Notes: generated by a model from the letters alone, not told the origin. Positions 1 to 7,849 are shown, counted from the stretch's first letter. The stretch is 64,000 bases of DNA from Clostridium sp. CAG:768 (GCA_000437435.1 FR899627.1:92613-156612), one strand, 5' to 3'. Numbers and translations are program-made.

Positions 1-668
1 CCCGCAAAGCCTCTATCTGCTGGGAATCTTATTTCCTGACTGTCCATACCTAAAGCAACTTTACTCCAAAGCTCATTTTTCTCTTTGTCGTACATAAAAA
101 CTGTACATCTGTCAGCTTGAATAGCAATTTTTGTTTCTTCTGCAATAACTTTCAACAAAACATTTATATCAGTTACAGCAGTAATTGAACGACCAATTTT
201 TACAAGTGATACCAATGGATCACTTTTAATAGGTAATGTAAAATCAAGTCCATTTCTAATTTGTTTAATTCTAGTTAATACATAACCCATAATTGATAAT
301 TCATCACCTGAATCTACAGCAATATTTTTAGCATTTTCAAAATGGATTAATGCAACATCTTTCATTCCTTCGCCAAAACAAATTGTACCTTGAGCATATT
401 CATAAACAATTTTTGCGGTACTGCTTTTTGAATATTCAGCCATATATTTAGCGTCATTTAGAGATTTTAATGACTCATTGTAATTATTTTTATCAAGCAA
501 ATACTTAGACAAACCTAAAAGACTAAGCGCTATTGAAATTTTATCCGTAGCATTATTTTTATTAGCAGATTTTTCTATCTTAGAAAATAAATCAATTGCA
601 TTTTCATAATCTTTATCTTCTAACTGCATCAAACCTTTTTTTATATTATTAAAGTCACACTTAACCAT
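1..668 (-). CDS. TPR-like + GAF-domain signalling protein (partial, runs off left edge)
   Basis: This gene is read from the reverse complement of the window edge, because no stop codon lies inside the window. The start is ATG at 668 (MVKCDFNNIKKG). About the first 125 residues are helical, with TPR-like repeats (LEDKDYENAIDLFSKI; AQGTICFGEGMKDVALIHFENA). From about residue 155 a GAF domain begins (VSLVKIGRSITAVTDINVLL; ADRCTVFMYDKEKNELWSKV; the sequence is cut at FPADRGFAG). GAF domains bind cyclic nucleotides or other small ligands, and the output domain (cyclase, phosphodiesterase or phosphatase) would lie beyond the edge. It diverges from the glycosyltransferase at 771. The family call is good. 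The function is unknown. Confidence 0.75.
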   Translation of the reverse strand, partial: MVKCDFNNIKKGLMQLEDKDYENAIDLFSKIEKSANKNNATDKISIALSLLGLSKYLLDKNNYNESLKSLNDAKYMAEYSKSSTAKIVYEYAQGTICFGEGMKDVALIHFENAKNIAVDSGDELSIMGYVLTRIKQIRNGLDFTLPIKSDPLVSLVKIGRSITAVTDINVLLKVIAEETKIAIQADRCTVFMYDKEKNELWSKVALGMDSQEIRFPADRGFA

Positions 669-770
669 TTTTTTGTTTTCTCAATCCATATAAAACTTTT
701 TTACAACTGTATGTTTTTATTGTACAATATTTTTGAGAATATTACAAATTTTTTATTAAACGGAGCTTGT

Positions 771-1457
771 ATGGAAAAGATTACAATATTAATCCCTGTA
801 TATAATGAAGTTAACACTTTGGATAAAATTTTAGAAAAAGTAGAAAAAGCAAATTTTTGCGGCTTACAAAAAGAAATTATTTTAATTGACGATTATTCAA
901 CGGATGGAACAAAAGATTTATACTCAAAATACCCATACAAAGTTCTGTACCACGAATATAATCAAGGTAAAGGTGCTGCTCTTAGAACAGGTTTTAAAGA
1001 AGCAACCGGAGATATTATAGTAATTCAAGATGCTGATTTAGAATATGATCCGGTGGACTATGAACCGTTAATCCAATTAATTTTAGATGGCAAAGCTGAC
1101 GTTTGCTACGGTTCAAGACTATCCGGTGGAAAACCTTCAAGGTCATTCATGTTCCACCATTTGCTTGGCAATAAATTCCTTTCCTTGCTTACAAATATCC
1201 TATACGGTTCAACTTTAACTGATATGGAAACTTGTTACAAAGCATTTAAAGCTGATTTCATCAAAGGAATTCAAATTAAATCAAACAGATTTGATTTTGA
1301 ACCTGAAATTACAGCTAAAGTTTTAAAAAGAGGCGCAAGATTATATGAACTTCCTGTCTCATATTACGGAAGAGAATTTGCAGAAGGCAAAAAAATAACT
1401 TGGAAAGACGGAATTCATGCTATAATCGCACTAATTAAATTCAGATTTATCGACTAA
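771..1457 (+). CDS. Family 2 glycosyltransferase, dolichyl/undecaprenyl-phosphate sugar synthase type
   Basis: This is a GT-A fold glycosyltransferase of 228 residues. The nucleotide-sugar site begins ITILIPVYNE. DDYSTDGT and the metal-binding VIQDADLEYDP follow, and the acceptor region reads TDMETCYKAFK. This pattern is typical of DPM/DPG-synthase-like enzymes that load a sugar onto a polyprenyl phosphate. It lacks the C-terminal GtrA-type membrane helices, so it would be a peripheral cytoplasmic enzyme. An upstream in-frame start at 711 is possible, but the ATG at 771 has a nearby GGAG-like site and begins exactly at the family N-terminus. Donor and acceptor cannot be read from the sequence. 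Confidence 0.85.
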   Translation: MEKITILIPVYNEVNTLDKILEKVEKANFCGLQKEIILIDDYSTDGTKDLYSKYPYKVLYHEYNQGKGAALRTGFKEATGDIIVIQDADLEYDPVDYEPLIQLILDGKADVCYGSRLSGGKPSRSFMFHHLLGNKFLSLLTNILYGSTLTDMETCYKAFKADFIKGIQIKSNRFDFEPEITAKVLKRGARLYELPVSYYGREFAEGKKITWKDGIHAIIALIKFRFID

Positions 1458-1489
1458 AAATCTTATAATCTCAAAACAAAGGGGGTAAA

Positions 1490-2326
1490 ATGAAAAAGAT
1501 TTTATTATCACTATTTTTAGCAGCATCACTTGCTGTCCCATCATTTGCAGCTACTTGGAGTGCTGTAGATCGAGTACCTACGGTAGGCAAACAAGTTTTA
1601 TCAAAAAACAGCCTACCTTCAAACACTAAATTTGTAGTTACAGAAACAGAAGTTGCAAACAGTACTTCTAATGCTAACAATGAATTGTACATTAACAAAA
1701 CAAATTTAAGTTACACAGGTAACGACAATGAAGTTGCAGCTGTAATAGCTCAAGAAGTAGGAGCTTTAATTAATGCAAATGCTTCTAAGAAAAAATTAGT
1801 TTCAAACCTAACTTCAGCAATTGCTGGAAGTTTCATTGATACATCTTTAGAAACAACAGCATTAGCAGCAAATGAATTAACACTTAATAATATGTCAGAA
1901 AAAGACCAAATGAATGCAGATATTACAGGTGTTGATTTAATGATCCAAGCAGGATACAACCCATTAGCTATGATTGTTGTTTTAGGCAAAATGCCTGGTT
2001 CTACAATGGATCTATTAAAAAGTCAGCCAAACAACTTTAAAAGAACAATGTATATCTATGATTATCTTGCATACAATTATCCATCAAAAGTAAAAGCAGG
2101 ATACAACTGCCAAGAATACAAAAATTTCCTTGCATACATTCAACCAACAATTGATGAACGTAATGCAGATAAAAAGAAACTAGAAAAATTCAACAAAGAA
2201 CAAGCTAAATTGAAAAAAGAAAGAGCTCAACAAATTGCTAAATACAAAGCAACAGGTGGTCTAAACGGCTGGGATGCATCTTATACAATATTGAAAACAT
2301 TATCAGAAAATGCAGAAACAAAATAA
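1490..2326 (+). CDS. Secreted M48-like protein with degraded zinc site (pseudo-peptidase)
   Basis: This is a 278-residue protein with a clear signal peptide (MKKILLSLFLAASLAVPSFA). The middle resembles M48 (Ste24/HtpX/BepA-like) metallopeptidases: a residue stretch matching the HExxH helix reads AAVIAQEVGALI (Q88-A92), and the downstream helix reads NADITGVDLMIQAGYNPLAM, like the ADxxGvdlm..aGYnP segment of M48. Both zinc-binding histidines are replaced (Q and A), and the distal Glu position is not conserved. Catalysis is therefore unlikely, and a scaffold or chaperone role in the periplasm is inferred. The C-terminus is a Lys/Glu-rich helix. A strong AAGGGGG ribosome site precedes the ATG, and a terminator follows. 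Confidence 0.7.
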   Translation: MKKILLSLFLAASLAVPSFAATWSAVDRVPTVGKQVLSKNSLPSNTKFVVTETEVANSTSNANNELYINKTNLSYTGNDNEVAAVIAQEVGALINANASKKKLVSNLTSAIAGSFIDTSLETTALAANELTLNNMSEKDQMNADITGVDLMIQAGYNPLAMIVVLGKMPGSTMDLLKSQPNNFKRTMYIYDYLAYNYPSKVKAGYNCQEYKNFLAYIQPTIDERNADKKKLEKFNKEQAKLKKERAQQIAKYKATGGLNGWDASYTILKTLSENAETK

Positions 2327-2331
2327 AAAAT

Positions 2332-2359
2332 AAAAACCTCCTTAAAAAGGAGGTTTTTT
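2332..2359 (+). terminator. Rho-independent terminator
   Basis: An 11-bp stem (AAAACCTCCTT / AAGGAGGTTTT) has a three-base loop and ends in a T run, directly after the M48-like gene. Confidence 0.9.
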
Positions 2360-2417
2360 ATTGACAGCATATAAAACGAATGCTAAAATTAACTCAAATG
2401 AAACAAAGGAGCTTTAT

Positions 2418-2936
2418 ATGCATGATACATTAGAACAAATAGAATGTCCCGCTTGCGGAAAAATAATGCAAAAAATACCAATGAGCGAAAGCGGAACTAT
2501 GATTGATATATGTCTAGACGGTTGTGGAGGAATTTTCTTTGACGGGAAAGAATTAAAACATTTTGATGAACAAAATGAAAATATAGAAGAAATTAAAAAA
2601 GCAGTTGAAGGAAAAACTTTTAACAAAACAGATGAATCTCAAACTAGAATTTGCCCTGTATGTGGAAATAAAATGGTTAAAAATTCCGTTAGCATAAAAA
2701 ACGAAATAACTATTGATGAATGTTATAACTGCGGATCAAAATTTTTTGATCACGGAGAATTAACCAAAATGCGTGAGCAATACCCTACAGAAGAAGATAG
2801 AAGACAAGACTTTTTAGCATCTGCTTATGCTCAATTCGGAAAAGAAATTGACAAACTTGAGCTTGAACATAATATGCATCTTGCGACTCGTTCAAAATTT
2901 TTAAAATTTATAGATAAGTTATTTATAGGAAGATAA
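2418..2936 (+). CDS. Double zf-TFIIB zinc-ribbon protein
   Basis: This is a 172-residue protein with two zinc ribbons of the bacterial zf-TFIIB (PF13453) type. The first is CPACGKIMQKIPM followed by CLDGCGGIFFDGKEL. The second is CPVCGNKMVKN followed by CYNCGSKFFDHGEL. The remainder is a charged C-terminal helix. The ATG at 2418 is preferred because AAAGGAG sits just upstream. A TTG start at 2361 would overlap the preceding terminator. It is followed after one base by a paralogue, so the two form an operon. The role is unknown. Zinc or nucleic-acid binding is inferred from the family only. Confidence 0.8.
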   Translation: MHDTLEQIECPACGKIMQKIPMSESGTMIDICLDGCGGIFFDGKELKHFDEQNENIEEIKKAVEGKTFNKTDESQTRICPVCGNKMVKNSVSIKNEITIDECYNCGSKFFDHGELTKMREQYPTEEDRRQDFLASAYAQFGKEIDKLELEHNMHLATRSKFLKFIDKLFIGR

Positions 2937-2937
2937 A

Positions 2938-3474
2938 ATGCCAGATTCTCAACAAGATATGAAATGCCCTGCTTGCGGAAGTGAAATGCAAAAAGTTTTT
3001 ATTCCTAACAAAGGAATTAATGTTGATGTATGTTCTCAAGGCTGTGGCGGAATTTATTTTGATAACAAAGAAATTCAAGAATTTTCTTCTGCTGATGCCA
3101 ATTTAACTGACATAACATCACTACTTGAAAATAAAAATTTCATGCCGGTAGATCCAAACCAAACAAGAATTTGCCCTGCTTGTGGTACTCCTATGGCTAA
3201 AACTTATGCATTTGGAATAGAAATTGATACTTGCTACAAATGCGGTGGGATTTTTCTTGATTATGGGGAATTTGAAAGAGTCAGAACTCATTTTAAGAAA
3301 AAAGAAAAAATTCAGCCAATAAATCTCAATACCAATAACGACATTGATATTGAACAATTTTTAAAAGAAGCACAACAAGAAGAATTTTGTTCAAAATCCG
3401 GACAAGGGCTTACTTCTAATATGTTCAGATCATTTCTAGAAGCATTATGCAAAAATGTTTATCATAGATACTAA
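2938..3474 (+). CDS. Double zf-TFIIB zinc-ribbon protein (paralogue)
   Basis: This is a 178-residue paralogue of the gene just upstream, with the same two-ribbon layout. The ribbons read CPACGSEMQKVF / CSQGCGGIYFDNKEI and CPACGTPMAKTY / CYKCGGIFLDYGEFERV. The C-terminal half diverges from the neighbour, as expected after a tandem duplication. The start is ATG one base after the upstream stop, which implies translational coupling. Its last 30 bases overlap the 3' end of the convergent phosphohexomutase gene, leaving no room for a conventional terminator. Function unknown. Confidence 0.8.
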   Translation: MPDSQQDMKCPACGSEMQKVFIPNKGINVDVCSQGCGGIYFDNKEIQEFSSADANLTDITSLLENKNFMPVDPNQTRICPACGTPMAKTYAFGIEIDTCYKCGGIFLDYGEFERVRTHFKKKEKIQPINLNTNNDIDIEQFLKEAQQEEFCSKSGQGLTSNMFRSFLEALCKNVYHRY

Positions 3475-4818
3475 TTTATCTTTGCTGTCACTTTCAAAAT
3501 AAATTCTTAAAAGAGGCTCAGTACCACTTGGTCGAATAAGTATCCAGCTTGCATTATCTGTAAAATACAATTTTACACCGTCTTTTGTATCAATATTTTT
3601 AACTTCAAAATCTCCAATTTTAGTTTTATTTTTATATTCTTCTAATATTGGCTTAATTTCATCAACATTATCAAGACGTTTATCAATTCTGTCATTATAG
3701 AATTTACAGCCGACAAAATCATACAATTCTTTTTGCAAATCAACTAAAGATTTATTTTCATAAGCCATAGCTTCTAAAATAAGTAAATTTGCTAGGATAC
3801 CGTCTTTTTCAGGAATATGTCCTTGAATACTCAAACCACCTGATTCTTCACCACCGATAATAGGATTATATTTCCTCATTGCTTCACCAACATGTTTAAA
3901 CCCGACAGCAGTTTCAATCACTTCAACACCTAACTTTTCTGCAACTTTATTCAATAAAAGACTTGCTCCTACAGTTTTTACAAGTGATCCTGAATAGTTT
4001 TTATGTTTTCTTAAATGCATCAATAGAATTGCAATAATCTCATTTGGAGAGACATATTCTCCATTTTCATTAATCACGCCAAATCTGTCTGAATCTCCAT
4101 CATTTGCAAATCCGACAGAATTAGGAGTTGATTTTACTTTTTCAATTAATTCTTTTAAATATTTAGGCTTCGGCTCAGGCATTCCACCGCCAAAATTCAC
4201 ATCATGGAACATATGCAAACTGTCATATTTAATTCCATGATTATCTAATAATTTGTCAAAATAACCTATACTTGCAGCGTAAAGCCCATCAAAAATAATA
4301 TTTTTATCAAAATCTTTAATCTTTTCAAAATCAATAATTTTTTCAATATGAGCGAAATAATCTGGAGAAAAATTATAATTTCTAACCTTACCCACCCCTT
4401 GAGATTTAAAAGGCAAACTCAAATTATACACAAGCTCATCAGTAATATCAGATGTCGCAGGGCCTGCATAATCAGGAATAAATTTTATTCCTAAATATTC
4501 AGGAGGATTATGAGAGGCTGTGAACATAACTGCACATGCATTCAAATGTTTCGCATTGTATGCCAATACCGGAGTTGGAATAATTTTATCTGATAACAAA
4601 ACTTCAAAACCATACTCACTCAATTGATTAGCTGTCTGTGATGCAAACTCAAAAGCCATATTTCTAGGATCATAACCTACTATGATTTTTTTATCCAATC
4701 CGAAATTGTCAAAAACATATTTCCCAATAGCTTTTGTAACAGTTCTTACATTTTCTTCATTAAAATCTTTTCCTACAACAGCTCTCCAGCCATCTGTTCC
4801 AAATTTAATTTCACTCAT
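3445..4818 (-). CDS. Phosphoglucomutase/phosphomannomutase family protein (alpha-D-phosphohexomutase)
   Basis: This is a 457-residue cytoplasmic enzyme that interconverts hexose 1- and 6-phosphates for cell-envelope sugar synthesis. All four signature sites are present: the phosphoserine loop TASHNPPEYLGIKF, the Mg2+ loop DGDSDRFGVI, the sugar-specificity loop GGEESGGLSIQGHIPEKDG and the phosphate-binding RPSGTEPLLRIY. Length is normal. Whether glucose-, mannose- or glucosamine-phosphate is the main substrate cannot be fixed from sequence alone. It could feed glucose-1-phosphate to the dTDP-rhamnose genes at 28-34 kb. A GAGG-type site lies upstream of the ATG at 4818. Confidence 0.9.
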   Translation of the reverse strand: MSEIKFGTDGWRAVVGKDFNEENVRTVTKAIGKYVFDNFGLDKKIIVGYDPRNMAFEFASQTANQLSEYGFEVLLSDKIIPTPVLAYNAKHLNACAVMFTASHNPPEYLGIKFIPDYAGPATSDITDELVYNLSLPFKSQGVGKVRNYNFSPDYFAHIEKIIDFEKIKDFDKNIIFDGLYAASIGYFDKLLDNHGIKYDSLHMFHDVNFGGGMPEPKPKYLKELIEKVKSTPNSVGFANDGDSDRFGVINENGEYVSPNEIIAILLMHLRKHKNYSGSLVKTVGASLLLNKVAEKLGVEVIETAVGFKHVGEAMRKYNPIIGGEESGGLSIQGHIPEKDGILANLLILEAMAYENKSLVDLQKELYDFVGCKFYNDRIDKRLDNVDEIKPILEEYKNKTKIGDFEVKNIDTKDGVKLYFTDNASWILIRPSGTEPLLRIYFESDSKDKLVSMINIFA

Positions 4819-4878
4819 TTATCTTGCCTCAATATTTTCTTCTGATATAATCATATTAAAAATAAGGAGTAATCGCAA

Positions 4879-5751
4879 ATGTTAAATTTAGAAACAGTAA
4901 AAACAATAGCATATTTAGGACCACAAGCATCATTCACAGAAATGGCTAAAGATCACTTTTGTAAAAAATTTAACATTAGTGCATATCCAACTCCACTACA
5001 AACAATCAGACAAGTTGTTGAATACGTTGACGATAATCCTGATTCATTAGGAGTTCTTGCCGTTGAAAATTCAATTGAGGGAACTGTAAGAGAATCATTA
5101 GACAACCTTATGGCAACAAAAAATCCAAATATAAGAATTTTATCAGAACACTTTATGCCTATACATCATTGTCTTTTAGCAAGAACAACTGAATTTTCAT
5201 CAATTACAGGGATAATCTCACATCCTCAAGCTCTTGCGCAATGCCAAGATTTTATACATAATGAACTTCCATTCAATGTAAATATTATTGAAGCACCTAG
5301 TACAGCAGAAGCAGCAAGAAGTCTACAAAATTATAACCTTACATATGGTGCAATAGGAAGTAAAAAAACTGCAGAAACTTATAATTTGAATGTCCTTAAA
5401 GAAAACATAAATGATGATAAAAGTAATCAAACAAGATTTATCTTAATTGGAGACTTTGAAACTGAAGAAACAGGAAATGACAAAACCTCTATGGCTTTTT
5501 CAACAGAAAACAAACCTGGAGCTTTGTTAAATGTATTAGAAATTTTTATGCAAAATAACATAAATCTTTCTTACATTGCATCAAGACCTTCTAAAAATAA
5601 ATTCGGAGAATACATTTTTATAGTAAATTTTGACGGACATATCCATAATCCTAAAATTATGGAAACAATAAAACAAATTAAAGAAAAGACTACATATATA
5701 AGATTTTTTGGATCATACAAAAAAAGCAAAGCTATTGTTCTTGAGCCGTAA
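4879..5751 (+). CDS. pheA: Prephenate dehydratase
   Basis: Converts prephenate to phenylpyruvate in phenylalanine synthesis. The 290-residue protein has the PDT domain (IAYLGPQASFTEMAK at the start; GVLAVENSIEGTVRESLD; TRFILIG at its end), followed by a C-terminal ACT domain (KPGALLNVLEIF, then ASRPSKNKFGEYIFIV). The ESRP-like Phe-binding segment suggests allosteric feedback by phenylalanine. There is no chorismate mutase domain, so this is the monofunctional form. AAGGAG precedes the ATG. The last 20 bases overlap the convergent acpS. Confidence 0.95.
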   Translation: MLNLETVKTIAYLGPQASFTEMAKDHFCKKFNISAYPTPLQTIRQVVEYVDDNPDSLGVLAVENSIEGTVRESLDNLMATKNPNIRILSEHFMPIHHCLLARTTEFSSITGIISHPQALAQCQDFIHNELPFNVNIIEAPSTAEAARSLQNYNLTYGAIGSKKTAETYNLNVLKENINDDKSNQTRFILIGDFETEETGNDKTSMAFSTENKPGALLNVLEIFMQNNINLSYIASRPSKNKFGEYIFIVNFDGHIHNPKIMETIKQIKEKTTYIRFFGSYKKSKAIVLEP

Positions 5752-6076
5752 CAAATGCAATCGCTTTTGTTCTGTCATGAGATAAACTTAATTGAAAAAT
5801 AATATTTTTATCAATTGGTTTTAAAATACGAATTTGCGGACAATGTTTTTCATTATGAAAAACTTCTATATCTTTATATGAAACATTTTCAATATCCAAA
5901 GCTGTAAGAGCTTTTACAACTGCTTCTTTTGCACAAAAACGAGCAGCTAAATGACTTTCAGGTTTAGAATATTTAAAACAATATTCTAATTCTAAATCTG
6001 TAAATACTCGATTAAAAAAATCCTCTGATTTTCCCTTAAATCTTTCTATATCTTCAATATCAACACCAATTGCCAT
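5732..6076 (-). CDS. acpS: Holo-[acyl-carrier-protein] synthase
   Basis: Transfers the 4'-phosphopantetheine arm from CoA to apo-ACP and so activates fatty acid synthesis. The 114-residue protein is of normal length, with the N-terminal metal site GVDIEDIERF and the second signature HLAARFCAKEAVVKAL. The ATG at 6076 has no ribosome binding site. Instead a TGC-TAAACT extended -10 lies exactly six bases upstream, predicting a leaderless message. The 3' ends of acpS and pheA overlap. Confidence 0.95.
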   Translation of the reverse strand: MAIGVDIEDIERFKGKSEDFFNRVFTDLELEYCFKYSKPESHLAARFCAKEAVVKALTALDIENVSYKDIEVFHNEKHCPQIRILKPIDKNIIFQLSLSHDRTKAIAFVTAQEQ

Positions 6077-6082
6077 AAAAAA

Positions 6083-6091
6083 AGTTTAGCA
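6083..6091 (-). promoter_or_regulatory. Extended -10 promoter of acpS, leaderless
   Basis: On the minus strand TGC-TAAACT is followed by six T residues and then the acpS ATG. A transcript starting seven bases after the -10 would begin at the A of ATG. Confidence 0.55.
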
Positions 6092-6096
6092 CAACA

Positions 6097-6142
6097 TTGA
6101 CGAATTTTGCAAACACGTGGTATAATTGATTATTCAAACGCC
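6097..6142 (+). promoter_or_regulatory. Promoter/leader of the phage-like class (copy 1)
   Basis: The -35 is TTGACG at 6097-6102, followed by an 18-bp spacer and TATAAT at 6121-6126. The CACGTGG immediately before the -10 supplies an extended TG. CAAACGCC follows at 6135-6142, around the transcript start. The same elements in the same order occur at 46904-46947. The leaders also share a TTCATTAAATT-like stretch and a GGAAAGG/AGAAAGGG ribosome site before ATGG. Confidence 0.8.
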
Positions 6143-6186
6143 TTTTTAAAATACATTTTTCATTAAATTAGTCAGAAAGGGAATTT

Positions 6187-6864
6187 ATGGCTAATTCAAT
6201 GATACCTTATTCTTTTATCCCGGGCACTAAAGCAAAAGCAGGAGAAGTTAATGCCAATTTTGTAGCTTTAGCAGATACAATTGAAGCAAATAAAACAGCA
6301 GCATCAGGGGATATAGAAGACGTTAAAGAAATATTAAAAACAAAAGCTGATAAAACAGAACTAATTAACGAACATACAGTTACAGAATCCGAAACTGACT
6401 TAAATGATTATAAAACAAAAGGTACTTATGTATTCACTGCGACATATAAACCCACAAATATTCCTAAAGGATCTGCGGGAATGCTTATCGTTACCGGAGA
6501 AAGTAAATCGATTATAAAACAAATATGGTTCTGTACAGAAGACAACCCTGAAATTTATACAAGAAATTTAACAGGTTCTTCATGGAGTGCTTGGAGATCT
6601 GCAGATGGTTTAGTAAAAAAAGCAAACATTGGTTATCTAAGATTACCTAATGGCATTACAATGCAATGGGGTTCAATGACAGGTTCTGTTGTGACATACC
6701 CTATTGCATTTACAAAAGTAGCAGCTCCTGTATTTTCAAAAAATGGTTGGGGACAAAGTACAGAAAGAAGTGATACAGGAATTGCAAACCAAACTCTTAC
6801 AGGATTTAATATAGGCAGTGGAGGGGTTTTTAACAACATGAGCTGGGTTGCTTTAGGATATTAA
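6187..6864 (+). CDS. Phage tail-fibre-like protein (pyocin-knob + Gp53-like C-terminal domain)
   Basis: This is a 225-residue protein with a tail-fibre-type N-terminus (YSFIPGTKAKAGEVNANFVAL), a short heptad-like linker (about residues 36-58), a pyocin-knob-like region (LNDYKTKGTYVFTATYKPTN through SGSSWSAWRSA-type residues around 75-135) and a C-terminal fibre tip (LRLPNGITMQWGSM ... MSWVALGY) as in phage T4 gp37/gp53-like tips. Such proteins trimerise and bind cell-surface glycans. No other tail, capsid or integrase gene lies nearby: it sits between acpS and host-type genes. The next gene is a fibre accessory protein. It has its own strong promoter, of a type shared with the gene at 46987. 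Domain names come from recognition, not from a search. Confidence 0.75.
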   Translation: MANSMIPYSFIPGTKAKAGEVNANFVALADTIEANKTAASGDIEDVKEILKTKADKTELINEHTVTESETDLNDYKTKGTYVFTATYKPTNIPKGSAGMLIVTGESKSIIKQIWFCTEDNPEIYTRNLTGSSWSAWRSADGLVKKANIGYLRLPNGITMQWGSMTGSVVTYPIAFTKVAAPVFSKNGWGQSTERSDTGIANQTLTGFNIGSGGVFNNMSWVALGY

Positions 6865-6885
6865 TCAAAAGTCAAAGGAGAAAAA

Positions 6886-7296
6886 ATGAAATATTACGGA
6901 ACAAAAAATAATAAAGATTATGGATTTTATCTTGAAAATTTTGATAACGCGATAGAAATTACTGATGAATATTGGAGTGAATTATTAGAGGCACAAAATA
7001 ATGGAAAAATCATTATCCCATTTGAAAATAATGTAATCGCTGTAAATGAAAATGAATATTCTTTTGAAAATGAAAAATGGTATAAATTATCAAATGAAGA
7101 AGCAACAACAAAACAATTAAAAATACAAAATGCAATAAGGGAAAACGAAATTCTTATAAAATTAGATGAACTTGACAAAAAAAGAATTAGAGCTATAGCA
7201 GAACCTGAATTAAAAGATGAAGAACAAACTTGGCTTGAATATTATAACTCTCAAATTACAGAGCTAAGAAAAGAACTGGCAGAAATAACAAAGTAG
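6886..7296 (+). CDS. Tail-fibre accessory/assembly-like protein
   Basis: This is a 136-residue, highly charged protein encoded 21 bases after the tail-fibre gene, with an AAAGGAG ribosome site, so it is co-transcribed. The N-terminus (MKYYGTKNNKDYGFYLENF, then ITDEYWSELLEAQ) and the C-terminal helical segment (LDELDKKRIRAIAEPELKDE, then LEYYNSQITELRKEL) resemble the small chaperone-like proteins that follow fibre genes in phages. A bidirectional terminator follows. The exact role, fibre folding or attachment, is inferred from position and pattern. Confidence 0.6.
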   Translation: MKYYGTKNNKDYGFYLENFDNAIEITDEYWSELLEAQNNGKIIIPFENNVIAVNENEYSFENEKWYKLSNEEATTKQLKIQNAIRENEILIKLDELDKKRIRAIAEPELKDEEQTWLEYYNSQITELRKELAEITK

Positions 7297-7300
7297 AAAA

Positions 7301-7330
7301 AAAGACCGATAATCATCGGTCTTTTTTTTT
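7301..7330. terminator. Bidirectional terminator
   Basis: The hairpin AAAGACCGAT / ATCGGTCTTT has T runs on both strands. It serves the fibre operon on the plus strand and the SFTG gene on the minus strand. Confidence 0.9.
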
Positions 7331-7847
7331 ATTCACTAAAATATCTTTCCATAACTCTTTGAATAACATTATTTATTTTTTTAGCCCCCTCTTTTACATT
7401 AGCAGCCATATGAAGTTCTGTAGATGTCAAATCATCTACTTCTTTATCCATAAAAATAGCTTTATTAAAACAATCAGAATCCAAATACTTTTCATCACAG
7501 ACAAACTGTGAATTTTTTTTATTAAATATTTTTCTTGTAATTCTTGCAAGCTCAGTAAACATAGGTAAAGTATCATCATTCACTTCAAGAAGATTATTAT
7601 TTATAGCAATTGCATCTTCATTCGGTATTGAATATGTATTAATATTTATAAAATTATCTCTTACATGGTTTGTATAATTCCTTTTATCCATATTGCTTCT
7701 TTTCATTGCACGCTGAAATTTATGTAAATCTCTTCCTGTAAGTTCAGCACTTAACCATCTTTCTTCCGTAAAAACATCATTATAATTTAAAAAACTTTCA
7801 GCAAAATGACTTACATTTTTTATACCAGTAAAAGAAATTTTATCCAT
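7329..7847 (-). CDS. Lineage-specific SFTG-motif protein A
   Basis: This is a 172-residue protein of no recognised family, starting MDKISFTGIKNV. It is a diverged paralogue of the gene directly upstream (7850-8401). Both have the ISFTGI start, a G-[KR]-DL segment near residues 35-45, an ND-x-x-LP-x-F segment followed by a helix with A-[KR]-[LI]-T-[KR]-K-I (ELARITRKIF here, YFAKLTKKIA in the neighbour) and a C-terminal amphipathic helix ending near YF. No signal peptide or membrane span is visible. The start lies two bases from the upstream stop, with GGAG overlapping the end of the upstream gene, so the pair is an operon. Confidence 0.75.
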   Translation of the reverse strand: MDKISFTGIKNVSHFAESFLNYNDVFTEERWLSAELTGRDLHKFQRAMKRSNMDKRNYTNHVRDNFININTYSIPNEDAIAINNNLLEVNDDTLPMFTELARITRKIFNKKNSQFVCDEKYLDSDCFNKAIFMDKEVDDLTSTELHMAANVKEGAKKINNVIQRVMERYFSE

Positions 7848-7849
7848 TT

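Noticed and set aside
1471..1698. Open frame opposite the M48-like gene
   Set aside because: It lies wholly inside a better gene with signal peptide, ribosome site and terminator. Its translation has no domain and no ribosome site.
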